Of a DNA stretch of 64,000 nt, positions 13,648 to 26,500 are shown piece after piece. The notes below the pieces were generated by a model. It was not told the DNA's origin. It saw only the letters and a list, made by a program, of their open reading frames with translations, and searched no databases. Position numbers and translations under genes: made by a program. Numbering within the stretch: the stretch's first letter is position 1; every line of letters starts with the position of its first letter. This DNA comes from Wuchereria bancrofti (lineage: Eukaryota > Nematoda > Chromadorea > Rhabditida > Onchocercidae): NCBI GenBank assembly GCA_005281725.1, contig SSBO01000013.1, positions 442,518 to 506,517 of the forward strand. Direction: 5' to 3'.

Positions 13648-15285
13648 AAATCAAATGTATTATTGTTGATGATTCACGGGTGGGTAAAACAACAATGTTG
13701 AAAACGCTTGTTAATATGGAAAATAAATGCATATTTTGGCAAATATAATCCAACTGTAACTTTCCTACTAAATGAATTTGCATATGTATGATGGCAAATT
13801 TAAAAATTTTCTTAACTATATAGCTAAAGATGGCATACAAATTGAAAACTATTAAAATGAGCCAAGCAGTTAAAGGATGAAACATTGTTCGATTAACAGA
13901 AAAAAGAAAAAAAAACAAAAAATTATCATAGAAATAATCGATAATTCAAAACATTCTTTCAATACACTATCAATTAACTAAAAGCGTTAGTTTTTAATTT
14001 CAAACAATTTTACCAAAAATTCACTTTATTTAACTTTTGTTTTCAAATTTTTGATCTTGAAGATTTTGATTACACTAATAATATATAGGAATCATTCTCT
14101 CTAAAAATTTATAACACTTCTGGAAAAGTTTGTTTTTTAAAAGGTTTTTTTTTTGAGAAAAACGTGAATAACAATGAATTAAATTTTCAAATATTATCAC
14201 ATTTTCCAAAATGAATGGGTAAATCATTATTGATCGATTTTTCTTGATCTGATGATTCAGGAATGCAAAAGCAAAACGATGTTTAAATTAGGTTTATTTT
14301 GAAATATTTGGTACTGACGTGCACACTGCTAAAACTGGATGGTATTAGCATACATATGATATAACAATGACAACGTGTGATGCATATGACAGTGATAACG
14401 CATGCATATAACAGTGATAAATAAGCATTATGAGAAGAGAAATCTGCAATACATGAATCAAATTTTAGCATTATTTTAATCGGTTACGGCAATTAATTAT
14501 TTAGATATTTGTTATTCGACTGATTCACGGAAATCATTCTGTAATGCTTATCACCTCTTTAATCAATTAACTCGCTTAATAATTAATTATTCTTATTCAG
14601 ACAATTGTTCACTGTGTAATGCTTAGCTATCAGCTATGTTTTTTCTTTATAAGACATATTTTGCTATATTTCAGTCTCATATATCTTCCTGAATTGTTAT
14701 TTGTAGCTAATAGCTAAATTGCTATTGATAACTAAGTTGATATTTTCAAAATTTGACAAACTTTTGTGAAATATTCTGTTGATAACATTAATAAATAAGG
14801 TAATAGATGCAAAATTCAATGCTTAATTGAATGTCTATATTATTTAGTAGCATGATGAAATTCGATATAGTTTTTGTCCTAAACATATACCATTTATACT
14901 GACGGCAACAAAAGAGATCTTCGAAACGATCTGAATTGCAAACGGAAGAGATATTTCCGGTCTGAAGAAGACAAAAAATTAGCGAAGCACATAGGCTTAC
15001 AGAGAATGTACTAGTAAGGATCGAGTAAACACTTTTTAGTTAGTTTTTTTTTTTTCATTTAGTTTAATTCATTGTTCAATTTATTCTTCTAAAAAAAGGA
15101 TAAAATGAAAAGGCGGTAATTGATCTAAATACAACATTAGTTGAGCATAATATGAAACACAAATGATTGTTGCAGCAACTATGTTAGCAAAGCATAGTGC
15201 AATATTTCTTTTGCCGATGAAATCATTGAAAAAATATTTACTTTATGGAAGAGAAGAATAACAAAAGCTAAAATGAAATAAACAA
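13648..15285 (+). pseudogene. Decayed Rho/Rac/Cdc42-family small GTPase
   Basis: Three pieces occur in family order. At 13648-13730 a frame reads QIKCIIVDDSRVGKTTM, matching the Rho N-terminus and P-loop, but the first P-loop Gly is Asp. Here the frame breaks, and a switch-I-like piece (KYNPTVTF) follows in another frame near 13739. At 14851-15014 a frame reading SFCPKHIPFIL shifts by one base into GNKRDLRND, the NKxD guanine-specificity motif, then EEDKKLAKHIG and a TAG. A possible C-terminal stretch (15174-15285) with a basic tail has an in-frame stop. No clear DTAGQ exon was found. Frameshifts, stops and the lost Gly argue for a pseudogene. Retained splice-like sites suggest gene duplication rather than mRNA retroposition. 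Confidence 0.55.
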
Positions 15286-18200
15286 CTAAACGAATGGCGC
15301 AATTGTGCACTTTACAGGTATCGATATTTCACTCTTTCTTTTCTTTTTATTCATTTTTATTTTTAATTTTTTTCCACAGCTTTATCTTTCGCCTAATTAT
15401 TATCATTTTCATTATAAAAAGTTTCCTTTTTTTTCTGATCGTTTTTCTAAAAAGCTACAATTGTAATTATAGCATTTTTTTGTCATCATCTCTTTTACAA
15501 TCACATTTTCTTTCATATTGTATTCATTAATAATAATTTCATTTAGTTGGATATTTTAAAAATGCATTATTAATTTATTAACGTTTTCAAATGCTGTCAG
15601 ATAGTTACGAAATCTAAGTAAGACAAGTTATAGTTGGAAACTCTCTGACTGCTGCGCTCTTACCATTAAAAAGCGCTGATTTCAAAAAAAAAAAGTTAAT
15701 ATGGTGCATTCACTTCAAAAGTTCATCATTAAAATGTAATATCTTCATTATTAATATTTGTTTTAAATTTAATTTTCACATTGTGAGCAAAAAAAGTTCA
15801 CAAATAACTGATGAAAGGCGCATATATTGTCATTGCCGCGCCAAATCGATAGTGAGAATTGATTTATAATTATTTCTGAAGAAGGCAAGTAAAATAGATG
15901 GGATAAATTCGTCGATTAAATTGTCTGATATGTTCAAAGGATAGCAACTATTTATCAAATTTCGTGCTGATTGGAAGTAACGATAGTGTTTAATTTTCAA
16001 TTTTCGAATTATTCCGTTTTGGAAAAATTATCAATTCATTTAATTAATTAAACATTTCACTTTCATTGCAACATAAAAATTACATGTATTTTAGTATTTT
16101 TAAGTTTAATAAATATAAAGTTCAATATGTTTTTTTGACATTTTTTTTGATACTAATTAAATTAATTTTCTTTTATTCTAGGCAAAATTTTTTTGCAACC
16201 TTTGGTGCTGTTTTGTAAAATTTGATTCTTTTTTTCTTCAATATTAATTAATGATTAAGCAAATTTTCAAGATAATCTTTTTGTGAAGTTGAAGAAATGG
16301 TATGTGAGCTTTGAAAGAATCTTCAAATGACCATGTGTTATGACATTTTGGTATTTTTGATATTCGCGAAATGATTTTTAGTTCCTTGTGAATGCAAAAA
16401 AAAATAGCCAAGGTTGAAAAAAAAATCTTGCACTTTTTAAAAAATAAAGAGACGATAGTTGAATTTGTTAAACTTTTAAAAAAAAATTCTCAAATAAACA
16501 TTCAATCAAATTATTTTATTTGAATTGTTGGTTTAATTAGTTTAATATTGTTGAATTCATTTTATTAATTCAATATTTTAGTTTTTTTAAGTTCATTAAA
16601 TTATATGTGATATTTTGATTATTTTCTTCTTTTTTTTTTTAAACAAACTCAGTGTTTTCTTCATATTAATAATTAATTATTGCAACAGATTGAGATCAAT
16701 TAAGAAGATATTAGATCAGTTTACCTCCATTATTGCCATCGATCGGTTCATATGATTTTTCAATCTTATATTCAGTTTTTTCACGTTATTTTATTTTATT
16801 TCTTTAATTTATTATTAAAATATAACAACAAATTTAAATTTAATCCTTATATTTTGATTCATTTGAAATATTTGTTAAATTTATAATCAGTTTTCTCTTC
16901 TTTTTTTTTTTTGAATCTTTGGTTAGATTTTTTGAAAAAATTTAGAAAGAAAATATTTGTTGATGTGAGAGAAAAAAAAGATACACAAAACTTATTATAA
17001 AAGTTTGATTTTCTTTTTTTTCTTTTTCCTTTTAAATAAAATGAAGATTTCGTTGAATAAGAAAATTCTCAGCTAAAGGAAAAATTGTGGATGCAAATTT
17101 CAACTGCATTTTTGCCATATAACAAATGTAATTATCAGTATGTTGAGAGGTAGAGAAAATGATAAAGATGGAAAGCAAAAAAAGAAGTGTTGAAAGTTAG
17201 GAGAGACGAAGATGAATTATTAGTGGGAAATGTATGGAAATTCTAATATTTGGATGATAAAAAATGGCCTTATGCTACTTTTCGACTTTTTTCTTTCTGC
17301 TTTTAGGCTATTTCACTTTTAGCTAATTTTACATCGATTTCATTCCATTTAACAAAATTACAAAAAGCATTTTCAGAAACGATAAACTCTAAGAAGGGAG
17401 CAAAATTCTTAACTTACTAGTAAAATTTATGTAACTAACTTATTAAAAAAAAGAAAAAAGAAAAAGCAGAGAAAGGAAAGCTAATAAAGAAGCTTTTAAC
17501 AATAGTTACAAACCAAAATAAAAAAAGCTGTCAAAATTCAAAAAAAAGTGTGTAAATTTTTCTATTTGTTACTTTTCATCAAAGCTCAAATTCACTAACT
17601 TCAAACATAATATGATTGATATTTCTTTCTCAATTTTTTTAATCCTTTTGATTTCGTTCTTTTTCCTTTATTTTTTTTATTTGCTAACTTTTTTTACTTT
17701 TCAATAACTGCTCAATTTCCTTATCATTTCTCTCTCATTTTTTTAGCGTCCCATTTTTTTCAAAAAATCTTTTAATAGCTCATTTATATGGACACTGAAT
17801 GGACATTGAATGCTCTATTATATTCTCCCATTTTTTTTTCTTTTAAAGAATGTAAGTAGATAAATAAATAAATAATGGCGTTCTTTAGAATAGAAATAAT
17901 AGCACTTTCTTTTTTTTCTTTTTCTCTTTCTCTCTCTATCTTTCTGCATTATGCTGGTTTAGGATGATTAAGTGAATAAATAGAATTAAATTCATTATTA
18001 AGTTAACATAGAAGTTAGTCATCAATCAGTTAGTTAGTTTAGTTAACCGATTACTGAGTGATCAGTTCAATTGCAAGTAGTTTCACTAAAAGTATTTTAA
18101 GAAATTTTTGGTACAATTCTGAGAATCACAATTTTAAGAAGAATTGAGAACAAAACAGTTCTGAAAGTGAAGATTTTAAAAAGAACTAATTCTGAGAGTG

Positions 18201-19479
18201 AAAATTCTAAGAATCGAGCATTATAAAGATGAATACAGGAATAATTTCAACGAGTAATACCAATAGAGTAATATGAATTCTACAACAATACAAAGCAATA
18301 ATATTAATATAACAAAGGAAAAAATAGGTTTATAAAATAATGAGCGCAACTGAATTAAAATAATACGCGCATATATTTTCCTTTTGTTTTCTTATTGAGT
18401 TTTTTCCAAAAGACAAAAAAAAATATAACCGATTAAAAAAGATTGTGTAGAATATTATTCCAGGAATGTCGAAGTGTTAATTCGATCCGTTCTTTCATTT
18501 TCATTTTTCTTCTTTCTCTTTTTTTCCTATTTGAAAAAACAAAAATAAAAAATAAAAGAAATGACTGGGTAACAGATGAACGAAATGATAACGATAGCTA
18601 GCAATCAGCAAGTAGCAGAAGCAGCTGTTAAATGATAAATTTTCTATTGTATTGCATATTTAAGCAAATATTTTGATGGAAAGGAAGAAAAAAGCAAAAA
18701 AAAAATTGAAATAATAATTAATAAATTGGAATGGTAATTAATAAATTATGAAATTATTTAGTAGGATTTTTTTTCAGTTTTTAAGAAATTATCTTTTTTA
18801 GCAAATGAATGAATAAATGAATGCATAAAGAAATGAATGAATAAACAAATGGAATTCTAGGCAAAGATTATTTTAGAAAATCCTTAGCAAAATTCAATTT
18901 TGATCTGTATTTTATTTTTTTGTAAAATTATATTCTAATCATTAAGTTATAAATTATCATTTAGGAGTAGTTAAAATAGATGACACAAATTAAATTTAAT
19001 TCTAAAACAAAATTTTCCTAACGTTAAGAATTTTTTCTTAGTTTAAATTATTTAAAACTTTTCGAATTATGAATTGAAGAGAAAACAAAAATGAAACGAT
19101 CTCATTCAGTGTAAATGAAGATAAAACGAAAAACAGCTGTGATTAGCATAGAAAGAATTTAAAAAAAAAAAGAAAAATGGAGGGAGATAGAAAAGAAGAA
19201 AAGAAGGAAGAATGGAAGAATGTGTGGATTAAATTACCATTTCATGTCCATGCAATTTGGGATCGGACAAGAGGTTCCGATCGTCGTCAATTCCTCTTTC
19301 CAAAGCGCACTTTGTTGAAGCAATCATTTAGCATAGCATAGCAGCGCCCATCGTCTCATCTTATATCATTAGACCCAAATGTATAGTAAGCCTTTTTGTT
19401 GTTTGTATTTTTCATACTGATTCATTTCTTTGATAAAATGCATTTATCAAATGATACGATGCTTTTTTGATGTATTAAT

Positions 19480-19735
19480 GAGTATTTCTTGTGTGAATGA
19501 CCTTGCGTGATTTCTTGCGTTGAATGAGCTGATTGATTTTTTTTTGCGTTCAATAATCTGAGAGATGGATTTTTTGCTTGAATGATCACAGAGCATGATT
19601 TTATAAGTTTCTTTCTTGCCTGAGTGGTCATATTGATTTCTTACGTGAGTAACACCTAATTGAATTATTGCTTTAGTGATCAAATCAATTTCTCGGTGTG
19701 AATAATCACACGAATTTCTTATGTGAGTGAAGTAT
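19480..19735. repeat. Degenerate minisatellite, unit about 22-27 bp
   Basis: Variants of a unit like TGATTTCTTGCGTGAATGA, often followed by TCACA, recur about ten times with irregular spacing, for example near 19507, 19636 and 19712. GC content is slightly above the flanks. Divergence between units suggests an old array. Confidence 0.5.
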
Positions 19736-22700
19736 CTTTGAAATCAAATTGGAAAAATATTAAATTATTGGCTCATTTCATGTCATAGTTTCTTATCATT
19801 TTTTCTTCCTATTCATCCATTTTAAATTATTTCATTGTTTATGCTTACTTAAATTCAATAATTGTTAAGGAATATTAAAAGATTAATGAAACGGACTGTT
19901 CATAGACTGAAACATTTGGATGGCTTTAGCAAGATTGAAACTATTATCAATTATGTCTTATTCATTAATATACTATTCAGTAATTCAAGTAGCCAAAGAT
20001 GATATAGAATTGGTGAAGTTTATTTTTAACTGCATTAGTTTCATTTTTGTTATTTTTTTTATTTATCTCTTAAATATAATTTTTATTCCATTATAATCAT
20101 TTTATTATCGAATAAACTTATCCATTTTATGTTTAAATCTTTTCTTTTTTATCTTTACTAATTTAACTCTAACTGAATATTTTCATTGAAAAACAAATCG
20201 ATAAACATTAGTAAGGCAATTAACAAATAATTGTAATTATTGCAGTATGGAATTTGTTTCATTGAAATCTTCGAAAATATATCCATGTTAACTTATTGCT
20301 ATGTTCCGGAATGCATCAAATGTATCAATCATTCATCTTTTATTGCCTAAATAATCTATCAAACAGAATAGATCACTGATTGATATTCTTTATCATAAAA
20401 AACCTTTAATTTGGTGGTAACTTTTCTAAATTTTTTTTTACAAAGTTATCATCAAATTTTTTACAAGATTATCATCAAATTAAAATTATTTAATATATGT
20501 CAGTCTTATCAATCATTTCAGCCAAACTATTAAAATTAACGTTTCCATGACCATAATATTTCCAATATGCTATTCATTCTGGAATTACAACGAGACATAA
20601 CCCTGGAAATCTTTTATCAGAGGAAAAAATTTTTCATCATTATCCATCGAAAATGATATAATTAATCAATAGATCACAATATAATTAATACTAAATGTTA
20701 CAAATTCTATAAAAATATCCAAATAATCCACAAAAATGTAATATTTCTTTGTTTTTGTGTATAAATTCTGTTTTTAATTCTATAATGGTCAATTCTTTTT
20801 CATTTTCGTTTTTATTAAAAAATCAGAAAATGTCTCATTTTTTTTCTTTATTTACAAATTTGTCGCTTATTAATTGTAAATGACATTTTATGAACAGCTT
20901 CTTTGTTTGCAGAGTGGGCGCATATGTCTTCAAAGTAATTTAAGTGGAAAAATCGAGAAAAGAAATAAATGTATGAATGTACCAATTTTTTCAATCTTTT
21001 CAAATTTCTAATAAAATTTCTATTTTTTTCACTTTAAAAATTTTTCTAAGCAAATGATATCATCAATAAACTTCGAATGAAACAAAACCTGAAGTCATAC
21101 ATACACAGAGGGAAAAAGAAAGAGAGGGAGAGAGGAAAAAATACAAGTATTGATTACAGAAAATTTTTTGATAACATTCATCTTCAAACGCGTTTTTATT
21201 TCAATTTATTTTGATCGCATCCTCCAATTTTCATATAAATGATTGGTAGGCTAATTTAGGCTTTAGCCAACTTTTCTAATCAGAAAAAATAAAAAAAATT
21301 TGTAAAAAATAGTTATTAACTATAAAATTATAAAAAGCTAATCTTTTCAAATTTTCCTTTTCCTTTTTTTTTTGATCTGTTTAATTCTGAGGAAATTGCT
21401 CATTGTTGGATATTGATAATGATAATGATAACGATAGCAGCAAATTATTGCTTAATGATTCCTTTGATATTAGCCGGTAGCAAAAACGTCTAAGTAAGTC
21501 GAATTACATTTTTACTTTATTCTCATTTTTCTTTCTTTTTTTTCAAAATTTCTCCTTTTTTTTTTGTTTCCTTTGTTTTTTTTTGTCTTTTTCTCAAGAT
21601 TGATTGACGTAATATTTGAATCAAATTTGATAGCATGTTGTCTCAGTATTTTTTCTTTTAAATGTATATGAACCATTTCATTTCCTTCACTTTCTTCTTC
21701 CTCTTTCTTTTACATACTTTTCTTTCTTCTCCGTTAATAATATTGTCGATAAACAAGCTGCGAGAAATTTTATACTTTTTATCTTCAATTTATTAAAAGT
21801 TGCAAAATTAACATATGTTATTTGTACTCAAACTAACATTATTTTCAGATATTATTTCATTATAATTAACATTATTTCAATTCTTTATCATAATTGATGT
21901 TACTTTTCAGATTATTTTATTAATTAATTTTTGTAGAGATTTTTTGTAGTATTTTATTAACTATTTTGTCATAATTGATGTTACTTTTCAGATTATTTTA
22001 TTAGAATTAATATTATTTTTGGATTGATTCATTTTATGCAAATATTTTTTCAATATTTTATTGCATTAATACATGTTCCATCGTATGTATTAATGTTGTA
22101 AATGCAAATAGCATTAGATTGTATTTGGTTATATTAAAAAGAAGTTAAAAAAAATTAAAAATTTGATTATATTTGGATACACCATCATATGATTACCAAA
22201 TTGATAACATTGATAAAGCCAGTTTCCATAAATGCTACTGATAATAACACAAACGCACTATAGTTATTTGAATTGAAATGCTCAAAGATTAATTAAACAC
22301 TTGAAAAAATGAAATCCATCTAGTATTTCACTCTAAAAATTGCTTATTTTTATCCAAATTAAAAATTAAACTACCAATCAATTATAACAGTTATTAATAA
22401 ATAAAGATAGATTTGACAAGATTAGAATTTCAATTTCAGACATCTTAGCAGTGCCAATAATCCATTTCTCTTGAGATTTCTACAACAATTCAGTTATTTG
22501 ATAATCAGATCAAATGACCAGCTGCTGCTACATTTCTGCATGCTGTAATAGAGAGGAAACAGTTAATCAAAGTTGTACATAATTTTGAAGGCATTTACTG
22601 ATTATGTATGTGTGAAAATAATAATGGCTAAAAAGAAATAGAGAAGTAATTAATCAGGCGCAAAAGTAATAAACAATTTGAGATAATTTTGCCTAATCAA

Positions 22701-23153
22701 TAATCTTGTCAGTGTTGTCAATATATTCAATTCTATATTGATTGATTAATAATTATTGATAAATTTGTACTTTTTTTCTTGCGATTACATGATTACTTAT
22801 ATAGATCTTTCTATAATTGCTTGCATATATGTACTTGAATAACTTAAAAAAAGAAAAAATTCTTTGGAAAAATTATCATTTTTCTATCTCTTTAATTATT
22901 TGATTCGATTTCTTTTTTTCTCTCTTTCTCTTTTCCTGCAAATTTTTTACTACTTGAAAGTAGTAAGTAACAAGTTAAATGGAAAACAATAAGTCAACTA
23001 TGAATATAGTATCATCATTACTAGTTAGCTAGCATCATAGGAGCTGAAATTGAAGAAGACAAGCAAGATGGGGCGGGAATGGTAGACAAGCAAGACATAT
23101 TCTCAAGCATTTTTCTGATAGCAATGGCAGAAAAATGAAAATGAAATAGATAA

Positions 23154-23190
23154 GTGTGTGTGTGTGTGTGTGTGTATGTGTGTGTATGTA
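23154..23190. repeat. TG dinucleotide microsatellite
   Basis: About 18 TG units, with TA interruptions in the second half. It sits within a locally GC-richer patch (about 23030-23400). Confidence 0.9.
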
Positions 23191-23503
23191 TGCATGACAG
23201 AAGAGGAAATGGACGAATGGACGAAGGCGCACTTAGGAGTATGCGACACGTCTCAGTTGCATGCGATGTCGTTTGTTTGCTTTATTGAGCCAAAGAATGA
23301 GTGTTTGCATGCATTCATTTGCATGCTACTTTCGGATATATTATAACTTAAAGGGATGAAAGCTGGAAGCTGCTAATTCGTTGTGACCAGTAAATGAGAA
23401 CAGATAGAAATGTAAAATAAGCAAACTGAGCCTTTGTTTATTCTCCTTTCTTCCTTTTTTTGAATAGCAATCCTACAAATATTTACCTAATTGTATTAGT
23501 CGA

Positions 23504-23585
23504 ATTCATTCATTTCATTTCATTTCATTTCATTTCATTTCATTTCATTCATTCATTCATTCATCAATCAATCAATCAATCAATC
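23504..23585. repeat. Compound microsatellite: CATTT, then CATT, then CAAT
   Basis: About eight CATTT units pass into CATT units and then five or six CAAT units. Each switch is one base change or slip, as expected of stepwise repeat evolution. Confidence 0.9.
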
Positions 23586-26500
23586 GGCAAATCAATTAAT
23601 TAATCAACTCATGGATTATTTTTACTATTGTGGATTATTAAGGTTTAACATTTAAAAGTATATATAAATTTCAAGTTAAAATTTAAAAAGAGAAAAAAAC
23701 AAGCGAAACTATTAAAAAATATGCGATATTATAGTTATAATTTGATATAAGCAGTTCTTGACATAGCGTACGTTTTATGTAGGATTATTTACGTGATAAG
23801 ATGATGTAAGTATGTAATTTAAAACATGTAAGGGAGTAATCATTACAGAAAAAAAATATAAATAATGGTAATAAGTTAAGAAAGATATATTATAATATGA
23901 CATAAATTGTTCTTTAGAAAATAAAATTAAATTACTGATAACAACCATTATCATTAAGTATCCAAAAAATTAAATTAATTGCTGATAACAGTCATTATCA
24001 TTAACTATTCATTCAAAAACTATCCTAAATTTTTTCTTTTCAGCGTTAATACTTTTCATTTTTTCATTAAATTATCGCATAGCTAATTATCTTCTTTTTT
24101 TATTCCGAGCATAATCTCATCATTCAAATTTCAAAATTTCTAAGATCTCCAAAGTGGAAAATATTTCAAACTGTGAAACTATCATTTCATTATTTTTTTC
24201 AATCAGTAGACATTCCATTATAAATGATATTTTTAAATCATCATCAATTATTTTTTTTTACTATTTACAATGTAATTTAACTTGATGTCTCATCTTACAT
24301 TATTTTACAATCAAAGAAAAGAGGAAACGAAAACGTAAAAAACGTGGAAAAACAATTAAACGTGTAAAATTAAGTGATTGTCATTGAGTGATTAATTAAC
24401 AATTATCACTCTCATCATTTCTTCATTAACAATTCTTTTTTCATAATATCATTTCATTCAAAATACCTTTTATGAAATTAAAGGTTAAATTTTGATTTCT
24501 TTTTGAATAATTTTTGCCAAAATGCAATAAAGATTTTGCTGCATATCATTTAATTTACACGGTATATTCCATAATTCTTTACTTTCAAATATTATCACTA
24601 TTTACAGTTTTGCAACATTCATTTTTTAAACTCTATCAGCTATTATCAGCCAACATTATCTCCCTCTTTTTTCAATCAATGTTATTAGTTATGAGCGTTA
24701 TCATTAACTCTTGTCGTCTCTATCAGTGGAATAACGAACTTTTATTTCATTTAAGAAAAAGTTGTACGGATCGTTTTCAAGAATATTTACAAAGTTACGT
24801 TTCATGCTATGCTACTATTTTTTACATCATTTTTTTTTGTCTGATAATAATTTTGTAAATAAATTGATAATTAAGAAAACTAACATTCTGATTGAAATAT
24901 TTGCGTACATATTTTACCCATTTGTAATGGGTTATTTCATTATTTTGGGCTTTGCCTTTTCATTAAAATGGACTATTTTCCCAATCATTCTGGCTCATTC
25001 AGGAAACGCTCAGCAAAATCATTATTGCTATGCCAGATTTGGTCATTGTTTACTTACAACTGAGAATTTAAACAAATATGTTCAATTCCAATGGAAATGA
25101 ATTCGGAGACAAATTGAATTTTGCAATTTTTCAGTTTACTAATTGGACCACTCTTTTTGTTACTAATATTTTTGTTTTGAATTCATAGAATCTTAAAATG
25201 AATTTATTGAAATTTATTAATTACTTTGTCATATCAAAATAATTAAAAAACCAATGAAATTAAAAGATTTTTCTTGTTATTGTGAATGCTTAGTTATTTC
25301 CAATATTTCATACAGCTTAATAATTAGTATATTAAGATGTAATTTTTTTTAAAGAAAATACCATTCCTTCATTTTTTAATTTCTTTTCCTTTCGTCTTTA
25401 ATTTTTTCATTTTTATTTGAAATATAATAAGGAACCATCAAAAATGCCAGGAGGTTTTTATTTGATCAATAATTTATGAAAAATTTTTAAAAATTTTTTA
25501 TCTAATTTTAATGTCTAATTTCTTTATTCTATTATTTATTTATTTATTTATTTTTTGAAAAGAATGACGAAATGAAAACGAATGGGTAGTTAATTTTAAA
25601 ATTCAATTTAACGAGCTAAATAAAATGACGCTATATGTATATATTTTAAAAAAAAAATATCATTTTTTCTTTTTCAATTTTGTTTTCTTTTTTCATTTTT
25701 ATTTTTATTTTGTTTTCATCCATTCAACCCTTCTCTTCTCATTCCTTTCCGCTCATCAACAATTGAAAGAGAATGTAAAATTGGATGATTAAAAGTATCA
25801 TATGAATTTTATGCTCAAATATCGAATTCTATTATTTTTCTATTTCAAATAAAATCAAATTTCAACAAAGTTTTCCATTGTGACCTTCGTCGCATGCTAC
25901 TAAATTGCACTGATTTCAACTTATTACGCTGTAAATTTAATTAATTTTGTCTAATTGTCTGTAATATTTATAATATTTGGTGGATATATATGTCTTATTG
26001 TAATATAATTTAGCATTAATGGCTGCTGGGGAAGTTATAAGTAAATGCTGAAAATATTAGATCAAATAGTTTGAATCTGATAATAATTCGTATCAGAATG
26101 AATAAATGAAACGGAAGAATTACTTTAATCATGATTTAGATTATAAAAAACTAAATTAATTAATTATTAAATCATTTCACAATCATAGATTATCTACAGA
26201 TGATATCACGAAAGATAGGAAATTTGAGATGGTTAAGTTTCAAATTTTTAAAATAATTGTAAGCCATTTGTTATTTTACTACACTTTTTTTATAACCAAT
26301 GATAAATGAAGTTGAAATGTAAAATTTTGAAAGCTTAAAATTCAATTTATACTTTTTGCCTTTTTTAACAAAAATTAGACAAAATATTTCATCTATAAGT
26401 TTTAATTTCATATAAAGCAAAATGAAATATCAATTTAGATTAAATCTAACTCTAACAATACTTTCACCTTTAATTAAGTAATCATTAAGTTTCAAATCAT

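Noticed and set aside
15294..15530. 78-codon hydrophobic frame
   Set aside because: Encoded by poly-T-rich DNA; the apparent membrane segments are compositional.
24514..25100. Overlapping plus-strand open frames of 114 and 112 codons
   Set aside because: Phe/Ile/Leu-rich composition in AT-rich DNA, no splice context and no family motif; they are probably chance.
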